A stretch of 64,000 nt of DNA from Laccaria trichodermophora (Eukaryota > Basidiomycota > Agaricomycetes > Agaricales > Hydnangiaceae): the NCBI GenBank assembly GCA_018417955.1, contig JACTVC010000016.1, positions 186,001 to 250,000 on the forward strand. Direction: 5' to 3'. A program made the translations under genes and the position numbers. The notes under the pieces are model-generated. The model worked only from the letters and a program-made list of their open reading frames with translations, was not told where the DNA came from and ran no database searches. Below, piece after piece: positions 21,101-33,100 of this stretch (positions are counted from its first letter, which is position 1; each line of letters opens with the position of its first letter).

Positions 21101-23611
21101 AGCCTGGGCACTTTTACCGATTTAATTCACTTGTCTGATCGGTTATTTTCCACCCAGCCTCGGCACCAGCCAAAGTACTTCACCAATTTAATATTAAATT
21201 GGCTCCATTACCTGAGACATAGCCCAGGCATTGTTACCAATTTAATTCACTTGTCTGCTCGGTTATTTTCCACTTGGCCTCGGCACCACTTAAAGTACTT
21301 CACCAATTTAATATTAAATCGGCTCTATTACCCGAGACATAGCCTGGGCACTTTTACCGATTTAATTCACTTGTCTGCTCGGTTATTTTCCACCCGGCCT
21401 CGGCACCAGCCAAAGTACTTCACCAATCTAATATTAAATTAGCTCTATTATCCAAGATGCAGCCCAGGCACTTTTACCGATTTGATTCACTTGTCTGCTC
21501 GGTTATTTTCCACTCGGCCTCGGCACCACTTAGAGTACTTCACCAATTTAATATTAAATTGGCTCTATTACCCGAGACGTAGCCTGGGCACTTTTACCGA
21601 TTTAATTCACTTGTCTGATCGGTTATTTTCCACCCAGCCTCGGCACCAGCCAAAGTACTTCACCAATTTAATATTAAATTGGCTCCATTACCTGAGACAT
21701 AGCCCAGGCATTGTTACCAATTTAATTCACTTGTCTGCTCGGTCATCTTTCACCTGGCCTCGGCACCAGCCAAAGTACTTCACCAATTTAATATTAAATT
21801 GGCTCTATTATCCAAGATGCAGCCTGGGCACTTTTACCGATTTGATTCACTTGTCTGCTTGGTTATTTTCCACTCGGCCTCGGCACCAGTTAAAGTAGTT
21901 CACCAATTTACCATTAAATCGGCTCTATTACCCGAGATGTAGCCTGGGCACTTTTACCGATTTAATTCACTTGTCTGCTCGGTCATTTTTCACCTGGCCT
22001 TGGCACCAGCCAAAGTACAACAATTTAATAGTAAATCGGCTCTATTATCCGAGACGCAGCCCGAGCACTTTTGCTGATTTAACTCACTTGTCTGCTCGGT
22101 TATTTTCCACTTGACCTTGGCACCAGCCAAAGTACTTCACCAATTTAATATAAAATCGGCTCTATTATCCGAGACATGGCCCGGGCACTTTTGATGATTT
22201 AATTCACTTGTCTGCTCAGTCATTTTTCACCCAGCCAAAGTACTTCAACAATTTAATATCACCCGATGTGCAGCCCAGGCATTTTTACCCATTTCATTCA
22301 CTTGTCTGCTTGATTATTTTGCATCTGGACATGGCACCAGCCAAGGTACTTCAACAGTTTAGAATTCAAATGCCTGCATCACCCGATGTGCACCTTTACT
22401 GATGTAATTCATGTCTGCTTGGTGTAATTTCACCCGGACATGGTGCCAGCTCACACATCTTTTCCCTGAAAAATGCACTGGCTCAGACACGATGATTTAA
22501 TATGGAATCGATTCAATCACTCAAGGTGAAACCCGGGTATTTGTACTATTTCCCACTTGTCGGCTCCATTATTTTGCATCTGAACATGTTTGATTCGCTG
22601 TTTCCATGCATTTGTACAGATTCAATGACCTTGTCTGCTCAGTAACTTTGCACCAGAATACAGGACCAGCTAATGTACTCAATGGCCTGATGCAAACATA
22701 AAACCAGAGGGTGATTTTGAATGCAGGACATGGAAAAAAACATTAGGGGGTTGGTACAACATATGAACAAGTAAACTTAGCTAGGCCATGTGTTAGCCAG
22801 GCTGGCTATCATCATGGGACAGATGGCAACATAAATTGTTTAATTGGAGACAAGCCAAAGAATGGTAGGGAGTGTGATGCCGACTGGGCCTGGCCATATC
22901 CGGGCTGGAGATGGCAACAGATGGGGGCCGGCCTCATCTCTGCTCGGGGCTGACAATGACATTCATGACCTCGGGTATGTAAACTGACTTTGCCGAGCCA
23001 GGGTGCAGCAAGTGGCCTGATCCATATTGTGAGGAATCAAAAGCTGTTCAGCTGACCCACAATCCAAGGCAATTTCAGCAGGGTCAATTCATCCTTAGGC
23101 TGGTCGGCCGGCACACAGAACCACTCATCAAGAAAATATGGGTGGCCGAGCCAGCTTTGATGGGGTCAACATATACATCGGCTCATCAGCAGGCACCATC
23201 AACCATGGCCTGTTTGTATGGTCAGGGGGCTCAGTGTTGTTGGGGTAAGGTCACTAATACTTGTGGGGAGGACATGTTAGGGCTGGAATGACCGTAGAAG
23301 GCGAGATAGAAAGAACGTTGGTGCAGTTACTTCAGGCGCTGAGGCTGTCTCTGACATCGCGATGGCGCTCGAAGTGTGGCTAGGGATAGATAATGTTGAA
23401 ATGTGGTCTCACGGTATCGAAGTGGCCACACACCCTGAGGATTGTCGCGTGTTCCGTCTGCGTGATAGAATTTCAGATCTATGACTTTAGAAGTTTAATC
23501 GTGAGTCAATGGAACGATCAAGGAGTCTTACCGTAGGTAGCTACGCGCGCTCTTTGCTCTGTTAGCTTCTCGTTTGGCGTCGGCTGTGTGGTGCAAGCGT
23601 GGTCGACCCAT
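15139..23611 (-). CDS. Short basic 'MGRPR' protein, KDZ-A cargo, with a 7.8 kb intron caused by F2
   Basis: Exon 1 (23532-23611) starts MGRPRLHHTADAKREANRAK and has a GTAAGA donor. Exon 2 (23432-23478), exon 3 (23331-23379) and exon 4 (15139-15511, DPAKPKYWAYQANGRH to GFTYQRE) follow. Introns 1 and 2 are 53 and 52 bp. Intron 3 (15512-23330) would be about 70 bp but for the F2 insert, which sits between its branch-like CCCTAAC and its TCCAG acceptor. All phases agree and no stop is seen. The second half is helical and probably coiled-coil. Function unknown. A related start (MGRARLHRT) occurs in KDZ element B, which supports transposon cargo. Confidence 0.6.
16010..18480 (-). repeat. F2 left arm: 120 bp satellite array
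   Basis: About 20 units in the reverse orientation of 19800-22345. Unit landmarks are GAGCAGACAAGTGAATTAAA, AAAAGTGCCCGGGCTGC, TAATAGAGCCGATTTAATA and GTACTTTGGCTGGTGCCGAGG. Several units have internal deletions, so the array is less regular than the right arm. Confidence 0.9.
18481..19799. other. F2 central spacer with a CCATCC minisatellite
   Basis: A pyrimidine-rich minisatellite at about 18558-18662 consists of CCATCCCGCCATCCCACC-type 10 bp repeats. The rest is AT-rich without a convincing gene. It forms the loop between the inverted arms. Confidence 0.7.
19800..22345 (+). repeat. F2 right arm: about 21 copies of a 120 bp satellite
   Basis: The period is exactly 120 bp over long runs (repeated phase at 20281, 20401 and 20521). 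Each unit carries TTCACTTGTCTGCTCGGTTA, GGCCTCGGCACCAGCC and the near-palindrome AATTTAATATTAAAT. Because 120 is divisible by three, open frames up to 219 codons arise with a 40-residue repeat; these are not genes. At least two unit variants alternate, implying higher-order amplification. Confidence 0.92.
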
Positions 23612-24243
23612 TCAGAGAGTGTGTCAGCTGGTTGTTAAGTGCGAAACTCAAAGCAAACTCCATAAGTGGTCTGACCTTTACTGTTTTTCTTTCTACTCAT
23701 TCAAACCGTTGCATCTGTGGGTGAAAACAATCTTGTAAACTTACTAATTGAATCTATGACGTTGTAAAGGCGATCCATCCACTATGAATTGTGCTTTGGC
23801 GATCTTATGTTTTGAATTGGGCATCGGTTATTTGCACAGCCGAATTGCCGTAACCTTAGCTTAGGGTTGGTTTAGGGTTACAACTCCACGTGCTTGTTCG
23901 TTCCTCAATCCATATCAGACATACCCAATCTCTTTGATCTAAATCACGGAGGTATGTTCCATTGCATGCTATTTTGTTTCCGTCCAATCACTATAATGTT
24001 GGTAATGTCTTGTAGAACAAATGCAGGATATCATAACTATCTACAGCGCTCTGGCACACACGAATCCTTCTTTCGCGTAAGATGCTGTTGCTATTCCTGG
24101 GTTGAAGGTGGCTGACGGAGATTGCCGAACAGCTATGCAGTTGGTGTGTATATAAACCAACCAACCCTGAATTCGACCCTTAACCTCTTACCCCCATCAT
24201 CCACTGTTCCACGTTCCCAGCCAACCACCCACTTGGTCTTTCC
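23612..24243. promoter_or_regulatory. Divergent intergenic region between two KDZ-A cargo genes
   Basis: It separates the minus-strand MGRPR gene from the plus-strand viroplasmin-fold gene. A good TATA-like TATATAAA lies at 24149-24156, about 90 bp before the start at 24244. No other element is recognised. Confidence 0.5.
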
Positions 24244-25092
24244 ATGCTTCGTCGTAAGTTCCTTCGTCACTCTATGTTCAGTAGCGGCTCACGATTATGC
24301 GTAGACACCTCTCAGTCTCGCGTCCCAGCTTCGAGTGCTGCCTCCAGTGGTAAGTCGCATCAATCCGAAAGTTCGGCGCTAATCCGTATTTTGTAGGCGA
24401 CGCTCCCACTCATGCCAATACCCCCTCTGGAACCAGAGACGTGATCGACGGTAAGTGGTGTAGTGGTCCGAAGAAATGAACCACTCACATTTTGATCAGT
24501 TCTCGACTCACCTCCACGCGACGTGATTGACGGTTAGTGATGTAGTCGTGCAATGGGATGACGGCTCACATCTTTATTAGTTCCCGACTCACCTCCGATC
24601 AGTTCTTTTGGGAGTTTGGGGAGACGAACATTTGTCCAAGGTAAGTGAGCCTCTCCCCACACCACGAAGTTGCTTAATGACCCATTCCAGCCTCGACCTC
24701 TGCCACAGACGCATCGTCCTCTCTGGCGTCAGCTCCTGCGGTCGCGCGTCCACCTCCCGCTGTCAACGGGCAACTTTTAAGCAGGGGGACCAGCAACGCC
24801 GATGATATCCTCGTCGTGTGTTGTGGCAACTGTGAAGCACGCAATGTTGTGGAGACCTCCAAGGACGCGTACTACGTTGTCTTCAAGGGAAAGGGCGCTG
24901 TAGGCGTTCATCGTTCTATTGTAAGTTCAACTTTCGTCGTTGTCTTCTTTTGCTTACTCGTTCTCTTAGGACACCACCGTCCCCTTCGTTCGTGGGGTGC
25001 CCCACGCTCATGCAAAGTGTTACACCACTCGCAGGGAAGCTTTCGAGGCGCTCGCTCAGGCCGAAGCTTCAGGGAGTGTTGATTTCTTGTAG
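24244..25092 (+). CDS. RNase H1 N-terminal/viroplasmin-fold protein, KDZ-A cargo, intact
   Basis: Seven exons (24244-24253, 24305-24349, 24397-24450, 24500-24532, 24581-24640, 24691-24920, 24970-25092) join without a stop into 184 residues. All six introns are 46-50 bp GT-AG. The N-terminal half is Ser/Thr/Pro-rich with a repeated DVIDV-DSPP motif from two short exons. The C-terminal half has a CCGNC pair and then AYYVVFKGKGAVGVHRS...CYTTRREAFEAL. That pattern resembles the hybrid-binding fold of RNase H1 N-termini and caulimovirus viroplasmin. Such a fold could bind RNA:DNA or double-stranded RNA; the role here is unproven. A second gene of this type lies in KDZ-B. Confidence 0.75.
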
Positions 25093-25649
25093 AATCCCAT
25101 ATACATTCGTTGCGTGCACCTCCTTGCCACTCCAACTTCATCCCCCTTCTTGGTCTCATGCATCTTGGACTCAATCGCAAATGTATCTCATAATATATAT
25201 ATCTGTACTCCATAATGTAGCCCCCCAAACAAATTGGTACCCCCCTTGTTATTGAATGTGTGCTCTGATGGTGAATGCCAAACAATACGAAGCACAACTT
25301 TAGCGCTTCAACAATTGTTTCCCTCTCAATCATGACTTTGGTTTCCCTCTCTATCACGACTTCCCCCCCGACCATCATGACTTCCCCCCCAATCGGCTGC
25401 CTTCAATGTCCCTTTCGGTGTGCATAAACGGCTTCTTAAGGTGACACCTGTCAGTCTTCTGAGGAGCACTGATGGTTCTGACTAGACAGTGCAGATCAAG
25501 TGATGTGCACACGTTGGCTACTGGTGCATCACTGCGGACCGTCAGTGCGCTGGCGCATCACTTCTACACGCTGGCTGCTGGGGCATCACTGTGGACCATC
25601 AGTGCACTGGCACATCACTCAGAGTCGTGCTGTTGAAACGCTTCTCAGT
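25093..25649. other. Intergenic, with a short direct repeat
   Basis: Around 25501-25620 two units of about 59 bp share GTTGGCTACTGGTGCATCAC/GCTGGCTGCTGGGGCATCAC and GTCAGTGCGCTGGC. Nothing coding is seen. The last seven bases, TCTCAGT (25643-25649), are the TSD of the next element. Confidence 0.5.
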
Positions 25650-26379
25650 CACCCATGGCTGTAGGACTATGCCAACCTAACTGCAAAAATGCACTTACCT
25701 TTTTTTCGTAGGAGCTGCATCTTGCCAGGCTGCCAGATGCCATTCCACCTACACACTGGTCCAGGGAGCCTCCACAGTATAATTTTCAGGTATTCCTAAT
25801 TTCCCATTGATGTCCTGTATTTGTTTTTCAGCCAACATGTCAATATCTGCAAACAAGCCTCTGTTTTGGGAGCAACAGCATTATTTTTGCTTTTGCGTAT
25901 GTTTCTCCCACAAAAAAGTCTTGCAAATCATTCCAAATATATCCTGTATTTATTTACATTCAATAGAATTGATTCCTCATGTGTCCATATGTCGGAAATA
26001 GATGGATTGGGTCCACCCATTTCGGATGACCTTCGGGGATTGGTGCTCCTGCACAACAAATGTAAACAATTCTAGAAGGGAGATCCTTTGTGCCCTACAG
26101 CTTTGTTCCTCCCGAAAACAACCTCTAAAACTTCTCACATATATAGTTGATATTGTTCAGACTAGTTCAGATAGTTTCTGTTTGTCAAATCTGACCGTAA
26201 CAATTGAATGCACTCAACCCTTTTGGTTGCCTTCACGGCCTTAGATGGCATTAGTACATAGATGTAAACAAACTGAGAAAAAAAGTGTAGCTACTATACG
26301 ACGCGATGGACAGCGGAAAAAATGGTAAAAAGAGTGTAATCACACATTGACTAATGTACATTGAGCAATCTAGGTAAAA

Positions 26380-27390
26380 TATACATCGTGTGGGGGGTGG
26401 TCCCTGTCGTGTTCGTCGTGGCGGTCCTGTGTGGCGGTCGTCTTCGCATCGTGGTGGTTCATCATCGTCGTGGCCTATGTGTGTTGTCGTCCTTGGCGGT
26501 GACCCTCGCATCGTGGTGGTGCGTCGTTGTCCATAGTCATGGCCGTGCTGGTCCGTTGCCCGCTTCGTGCTCGTCCGCATCGTCGTCCCTCGTCTCTCGC
26601 GGTTCCTTGTCATCAATCAGAAACAAACGTCATCATCGTTTGTCGGAGCAAGGAATGGGGAGGAGAGGAGCGTATACTTACTTACCTGGGCTCAGACAAC
26701 GCGAATTGTTCACATCCATCATCCCCGCTTGCAGCCGTGGGCTTCCACCTCGTTCGTGGAGTCCAATCCTGCATCGCGCTGCATGTCCTCGCCACTTCGA
26801 TAAACGACGAACAACGTTGTTCGTCGTTTGCTTGCCACGTCGCTGTCTCCCCTATCCCTCGTGGTGGTACGCCGTTGTCCCTGGCCGTGGTTGTCGTCGT
26901 CCGTTGTCATGGTGGCATGCTCGTCCCTTGTCCCTCCCTCATAGTGGTGGCCTGTTGTCGTCAAGGAAGGACGACGACGACAGTCGTCATCTGTCAGAGC
27001 AAGGAGTGCGGAGAGAGGGCTCTCGTGGTCGTATGCTCGTCCCTCGTGGTGGTACGTTGTTGTCCATGGTTGTGGCCGTGGTCGTCTGTTGCCGTGGTCG
27101 CATGCTCGTCCCTCATCCCTCGTCTCTCGTGGTAGTACGTTGTTGTCCCATTGTTGTGGCCGTGGTCGTCCGTTGTCGTGGTGGCATGCTCGTCCCTCGT
27201 CCCTCCTGGTGATGGTCCGTTGTCGTCAAGGAAGGTCGACGACCGTCGTCGTCTGTCAGAGCAAGGAGTGCGGAGGAGAGAGCTGTCGTCGTCGCATGCT
27301 CGTCCCTCGTCCCCCGTGGTCCGTTGTCGTCAATGAGGGAGACGACATCTGTCGTTGTCGTTTGTCAGAGCAAGGATTGGGGAGGCGTTC
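26380..27390 (+). repeat. GT-rich imperfect tandem repeats inside the deleted KDZ-B relative
   Basis: Four blocks share GTTGTCGTCAAGGAAGG-like sequence followed by TCAGAGCAAGGAGTGCGGAG, separated by runs of CGTCCCTCGT/GTGGTGGCATGC. Long frames (e.g. 26361-27212) have only V, R, C, S and W-rich low-complexity content and no intron logic. I read this as repeat rather than gene. Confidence 0.65.
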
Positions 27391-29082
27391 TTACCTGGGC
27401 CCAGCTTCTGCAACGCGAAGCGTACGTAGTGCGAACGTGATGAGCGAAGGGTATCCGGTGGTTGCGTAAACGTCGAGAGGCGGTCGGATGACTCGAACGA
27501 AAGGCAAGATGGAGCAGAGATACATGTTCAACCACCCATCAACAGCGCTCGGGAAATGCCGAGCGCTGACTGAGCGTTGCGCGGTCGCTCCAAAGTCGCT
27601 CCTACATTCGTTATTGGGGGAAATAAAATATGAGAAAATGTGTTGAAAGGTTCTGAGAAGTAGAACTACCATTTGAGATAGGTACCACTATGTAGCTATT
27701 GGGCAGGGAGTAAAAGTCAGAAGAATTTCAATCTACACCTGAGATTGACCTGAGATTCCGGTTCTTCTATTGTGACCCCTCTACACCTATCCCACCACCT
27801 GTATCTCCACAATGCTCTGATTTCTGTAAAAATTTGTGAATCCATTCGGTTTTATATTCTGAAGACTTCTATGTAAGTTTCATGGCCATTGGATGGTTTC
27901 AGTGGACAAAGTATAGTTTAAATCAGAGGAAATACACCCCATTCAATGACTTTTACAACAAATCCTTCATTATCAAAGTAAATACAGTACTCACAGATTT
28001 TCTATGAACATCCACCTTTACTTAGGAATAGTTAAATCTGGTCCCCTGAAAATTAGGCAAGCAGAGCAAGACTTCCCAACACAATTCTATGTTTTAAAAC
28101 CCTCCTAAAAATTAAAAAGTTGGAACAAGACTTTCAGGTGTGTTCTTTCACTCAATTTTAACACTGCCTGTTCTACTATCCTTTCATCTAAGCTATGGAT
28201 GTTGGTAGGCCATAGCTGGCATGTATCAGTGTATAAGTTGTTGGAATCATATGTTTTTGAGCTTTAATGACAGACATACTGCTTTCTCTACAACTTTTCA
28301 GCCAACTTCTGATTAAATTGCAAGTCAAGAGTTGTAACCTAAACATGTTGAGAGATTTTATCATTTTCAGTGTAGTGTTCCCTTCCTCAATTTCCGTTGT
28401 TTTCAACATGTTCTCAGGAAGTTTGCATCTGTTTGTCTACAGCTTCAAACGTGTCATCCAAGTTCATTATGTAGCATCCATCCCCTTGTGAGGGCGCCAT
28501 GAACACGAAAAATAAAAAATTGGGTTGTGTTCTACTTTTAAAGTACTAATATGATCATGTTTCATTAAATAAAATTGTAGGGGATCAATAACCGTGCCTT
28601 TTGAAGGTTGGGACACTTGGAGGCAACTGTTTGTACTTATGTGGCAACGCCTTTGGCAACGTCATCCAGCTAGGACCCGAGCCATCCATCCCAAAAGCTG
28701 CTGAATCGAAGTACAAAATACATACTATATGAAACAGACCAATTGTAATTGAAGAAATATGAAGTCAATTCTATCAATAATATCAATGACACTTTCCAAA
28801 GCACACTTTCATGATTCTCCTCTCAGAAGCTACCTTTGTTGATGATTGTTTGTTACCTAGAAGCCCCAAACAACAAAAGGTCATCTGAAACATGACTTGC
28901 ACATCCATCATCTTCCGACCTCGGATTGAGGTGGAATTTTTTTTGAAAAAATCGGAAATATATTTGTACATCACCTGGTAGCTCTGAGTAGCTGTAACAC
29001 AATATTTGAAGGAGAGAAATGAGAATTATCACAGTTGGAATATTCTGGTGAACTGCAGCTTTTGCAGAAGGATTTTGATATG

Positions 29083-29410
29083 GAAAAAACATATTTGGAT
29101 GTTCTGTAGGCAGACAAACCATACACAGAATACAGGAAAACATACCAGTCATCAATGTTGATCCAGAATATAAGAATTTTCAATGATAAAACATATCTGA
29201 GCTATATTTAGATTTCTCATAAATCACAAACATTCTGGATTCCAAGAAAAAACATATTTGGATGCTCTTTAGGCAGAAAAAACATACACAGACTACAGGA
29301 AAATATACCAGTCATCAATGCTGATCCAGAATGTACCATTTCTGAGAATTTTCAATCATAAAACATATCTGAGCTATATTTAGACTTGTAATAAATTACA
29401 AACATTCTAA
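29083..29410 (+). repeat. Direct tandem duplication, about 163 bp units
   Basis: Units begin at 29083 and 29246 with GAAAAAACATATTTGGATG and share ACCAGTCATCAATG, TGATCCAGAATGTA-like sequence and AAACATATCTGAGCTATAT. They differ by substitutions and small indels. Confidence 0.8.
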
Positions 29411-29644
29411 ATCCCAAAATAGCTCAGATTTCAAACATCAGCACAACATTGAAATATAAGAAAACCTAGACTAGGGTCATTATATAGTGCTTTTTTAGTT
29501 TTTTTTTTGCATTCTTTGGCTGAATGAAGGATGCAGAAACTTTTGGCATTGGGCAGCCTAGAAAAATGCACCTCTCACGAAAAAAGGCAAAGTGCAAGAA
29601 TGCAGGTTAGGTTGGTCATAAACTACAGCCTCGGCTGTCTCAGT

Positions 29645-30114
29645 GATGTCAAGACATCTTCTGTGAGTGGATTTTTGGATTAATTAGCCTCATTTATTCA
29701 CTTTTGAAGTGCTTCCTGCATTTTTTGGCGAATCCCCACCTCACAGCGCCGTCAATGGCCTCGCAATTATTTCCAACTTGGGACTGGCCTTGCGTTGTAA
29801 CGACAGCCGTCCCCCCACCTCGTGTCGCGACGATTTTCAACTACGCGTACGCGCTATTGTTGAATTTTCCCACCGGGATGTCTCTCAACTCTCAAATCAA
29901 AGTCCTGCTGTTCACTCCTCCTTCCCCCCTTGCTCTCATCTAACTCTCTCTCTTCGTATTCGACGCTCTTCGTTTTTGTCCTCAGCGCTCATAGTTTCTT
30001 GTCCAGCAACCTGGCTATCTGTCACTGGTGTGTGATTACTTACAAGTTCGTACGAATTTCAACTGACTGGAAGATTCAGAAATGGCAGAGGGCCATTACC
30101 GTTTATGACGAAAG
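29645..30114 (+). other. Upstream region of the KDZ-A accessory gene
   Basis: An open frame (29709-30035) has little resemblance to any protein. A short ATG exon around 30082 is possible. The 5' end of the accessory gene is probably here but could not be placed. Confidence 0.35.
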
Positions 30115-33100
30115 TTGCACCCGACGCCCAAAAGTAAAATAAGCCAAAGGGTTCTCTTGAATTGTGAGAATCGTACACCAACACCCTCTCCATTGCCTCC
30201 TTCTCCTACGCAGCCTCTGCCTTCCCAGCCAGTTTTTGCCCCATCAACAGGGGCTCCTATGGACATTTCCGACACCTCAGATGGCGTCGGTGACCCTACC
30301 ACGGCCGAGGTCGAATATTGGCTGGGTCCGGGTGCCAGTGACGATATCGCGTTGATGTGCGTTGATGCCGCATTGACGCCAGAGGATGACACGGCTCCCT
30401 CAAGTCTCGAAGAATTCGCTACGATGATATCTCACCCAGAGGATGATACGGCTCCCTCAAGCGTCGAAGAATCCACTGCCACGATGTCTCATACAGATGG
30501 GAAGGATGTCAATGCGTTTGTGGCGAACGTGAACCCTTTCCCCCCACTCAACCCATATCCGCAGTTTACCTTCCCACCGAATCCCTCTTTTCTGACCAGC
30601 CTTCCTCCTTCTGCTCTTCCTCCTTCTGCTCCTGCTACCAGTCTCCCCCCTCCATTCAATCAGGCCGTCACAGGCTTATTGGATGACGAACATGATTTTG
30701 ACGCCCCTGCCAAGGATGAAGACCCCGATCTCTTTGCAGCATCTGACGTGGGTGACATCTCATCTCCAGGAGACGACTCCACCTCAAGCGAGCAAGGCGC
30801 CCATCAGGCATCGGGCCGAATCTCGACAGCTACATGGGAGACGCTACGCGCCGGGTTTCAAAAGATGGATGAGCTGATTGATGAGCTTTTGCATGAGACT
30901 GGTCGCAAGCCCGAAAACATCATCATGCTGTGGAAACAAAGCCATGCACGGGAGTGCTCACATTCCGTTTGGAACAAGTATCAGCGCTATTTTTTAGATA
31001 ATCGACCTTTGGAAAGACGACGGATTAACGATGCGACTGCGAACTGTAAGCATCGTTTCTGATACGCTACGGCCACTACTCACGGTCACTCTTTAGGCAG
31101 GACATGTTGGGAAGGCTTCAAGAGGCTTGAGCCGAACTGGCGAGAGATCCTGGACGCGCATGATGAAATGTTGACAGTGTCCGGGGCTCAGTTGACCATC
31201 AACAGTCGCACTCGAAAATTCGACGCCTTGGTGAAAAAGTTTAGAAGCCTCGCGAAGAATGCTTCAGCAAGAGACGGGTTCGAGTCTTTGCTGGTGGTCG
31301 TTGGCAATTCAATTCACGAGGACACGGGGCTGACGGAAGTGTATGTTTTGCCGGGTGCTGATAAGGTTGGTGCTTGTGTGCATTGTATTCAACAACCTTG
31401 CTTACCATCCCCCACTCCAGTTCATAGAGGAGCGCCTTCGCTTTGATGAGAGCACAATGACTGGATTGTTTAGAAATCACGTCTGGTAAGTTACAATTGT
31501 TCGGCAGTACAGTTGTTCTTGCTAATATCTATTGTGCAACAGCAATCGTGTTTCAGTGGACCTACAAGAGCGTTTGGAGACAGACTGTCAGACACTGGCA
31601 GACTCGGTGGTCGTGTCTTCGTCGATGAACGTTCAACAGCGTGACAAAGAGGGACTCGCTATTGCAGAGGGGAAGGCCATCATCAAAGCCGGGTTTCAAC
31701 GGGTGCTACATACGTTCAATTGTCACTTCCATCTGACCAACCACCCTATCTAACTTTGAGCCTTCAGAACCATTCACTCTCGGTATAAGCCTCGAGGAAA
31801 TCCCTTGGGTCAAATTGGGTGGGAGCCTCGCGTGCACTGGTCTCAGGATTGAGAACTGGCCGAGGGGCGTTGTTTTTCTGTGCGCAGTACCTTCCAAAAA
31901 AAAAGAGGTCACACCTGGGGCCACTACGGTGCGCAAGCGGATCACAAGTCAGGGCATCAAAGACCTTGGTAATCCTGGAATACGGTTGTTCGCAGAGTCG
32001 TTTAAGAGTGAAGCCACAACGATTCGTGTGGTGACTGCAAATTCTGACTGTAAGTACAATTTATTATCGATAATCATTCTTTTGGCTCATCCAAGAACAG
32101 TGCTACTTGCCTCCAAGATTCCCTTATATGTGGAAGCTCCCCCAGGACCCGGCTCCCTCAACGTCATCCGCCGTGCCTTCGCGAACGGTCACAAAGATTT
32201 CCTCACACCTGGAGATAAAGAGTACAAGACCTTCGTCGGCCGTCGCACGGTACCTGAGGTCATCGAAATCTTATCGAGTCCACAGTCAGACACATCAGTC
32301 GCTCCACGCCGTACACGTTCCAGAGTCAAAAAGGAAAAGTCCCCTGACGCTCCGCTTCTGCAAGCTTCAAAAAGACGCGCATTGAAGAAGTCGAAGGAGA
32401 TCATTTCGGACAGTGATGAGATAAGCAATGAGGACGACGACCCTAAGCGTGCAGAGAAAAAAGGGAATTACAAGGGGAAGGCGACTGCCAGGACCACAAC
32501 GACGAAGGACATTAAAGGAAAGGGCAAGGCGAAGGATCGTGAGGAGGACCAGGTTATTCCCATCGATGTCGATGCCGAACCAGCCACTTGAGCCCCACCC
32601 ATCAAGTCCTCGCGAAAGCTAGCATCTCCACCTATCACGACAGAAGCAAACTTGGGCCTGTTCACGGACACCCCCAAGCTTGTTTTCAAGCCGCTCTCCT
32701 CGTTCATTGCGGCTACGCAGGCTGTTGCTGCTGCTGCGAGAGCCGAGGGAGGAACCAAAGCCATCTCCCAACTGGTTCCAAAGCCAAACCCCAAGCCTGC
32801 CCCCTCGAAACCCACACCACGTCCCATTAAGAAACCAACTGTGGCCATCTGGGACTCGGGCGACCCATTCCTCGTCAAACCCTCCGTCAAACCCTCTGTT
32901 TCCACCAACGAGGGACACCTTCGAGGCCCTGCACAGTCCGGACAGCCACCCAAGGCTCGCACTCCTCATCATACGGAGGCAACCGTTCCTCTGAACGTTA
33001 GTGAATCTACAACGACGGCCACTCACAAAAAAACTTCGGCCTTTGGTCCCCCTCGTTACCCCACCACCGCTCCACCATCTTCGCCCAACTCTTCGAAGTG

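Larger units (their letters stand above)
15526..23265. mobile_element. Foldback element F2 (7.7 kb), 9-bp TSD, with inverted 120 bp satellite arms
   Basis: It is flanked by GGGAGGACA (15517-15525 and 23266-23274). Its ends match as inverted repeats, for example CACCAACACTGAG with CAACAACACTGAG, CATACAAACAGGCCAT and TTGATGGTGCCTGCTGATG (left 15550-15620, right reversed). Inside, two arrays of the same 120 bp unit point in opposite directions, separated by a 1.3 kb spacer. No transposase is encoded. The TSD length and a terminal TTAGT motif are shared with F1, so both may use the same enzyme. It lies inside an intron. Confidence 0.8.
25650..29637. mobile_element. Internally deleted relative of KDZ element B (4.0 kb)
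   Basis: The left end CACCCATGGCTGTAGGACTA is identical over its first 24 bp to the left end of KDZ-B at 35474. The right end, reversed, reads CAGCCGAGGCTGTAG, and the two ends match for about 75 bp (CCAACCTAAC, TGCACTT, CCTTTTTTCGT). A 7-bp duplication TCTCAGT flanks it (25643-25649 and 29638-29644). No transposase remains. Subterminal sequence at 25800-26000 resembles that at 35500-35680. Mobilisation by the B-type enzyme is inferred. Confidence 0.8.

Noticed and set aside
19695..21898. Long open frames on the plus strand (up to 219 codons) with a repeating FTNLILNRLYYPRHSL pattern
   Set aside because: They are translations of the 120 bp satellite, whose length is a multiple of three; the mirrored array gives the same frames on the other strand. 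No start context, introns or domain.
24244..25092. Endogenous pararetrovirus origin for the viroplasmin-like gene
   Set aside because: Only the small hybrid-binding fold is shared; the gene has seven exons, no reverse transcriptase or coat gene nearby, and sits inside a DNA transposon.
26361..27212. 283-codon open frame, Val/Arg/Cys/Trp-rich
   Set aside because: GT-rich repeat with several overlapping open frames, no splice logic and no domain; inside a non-autonomous element.
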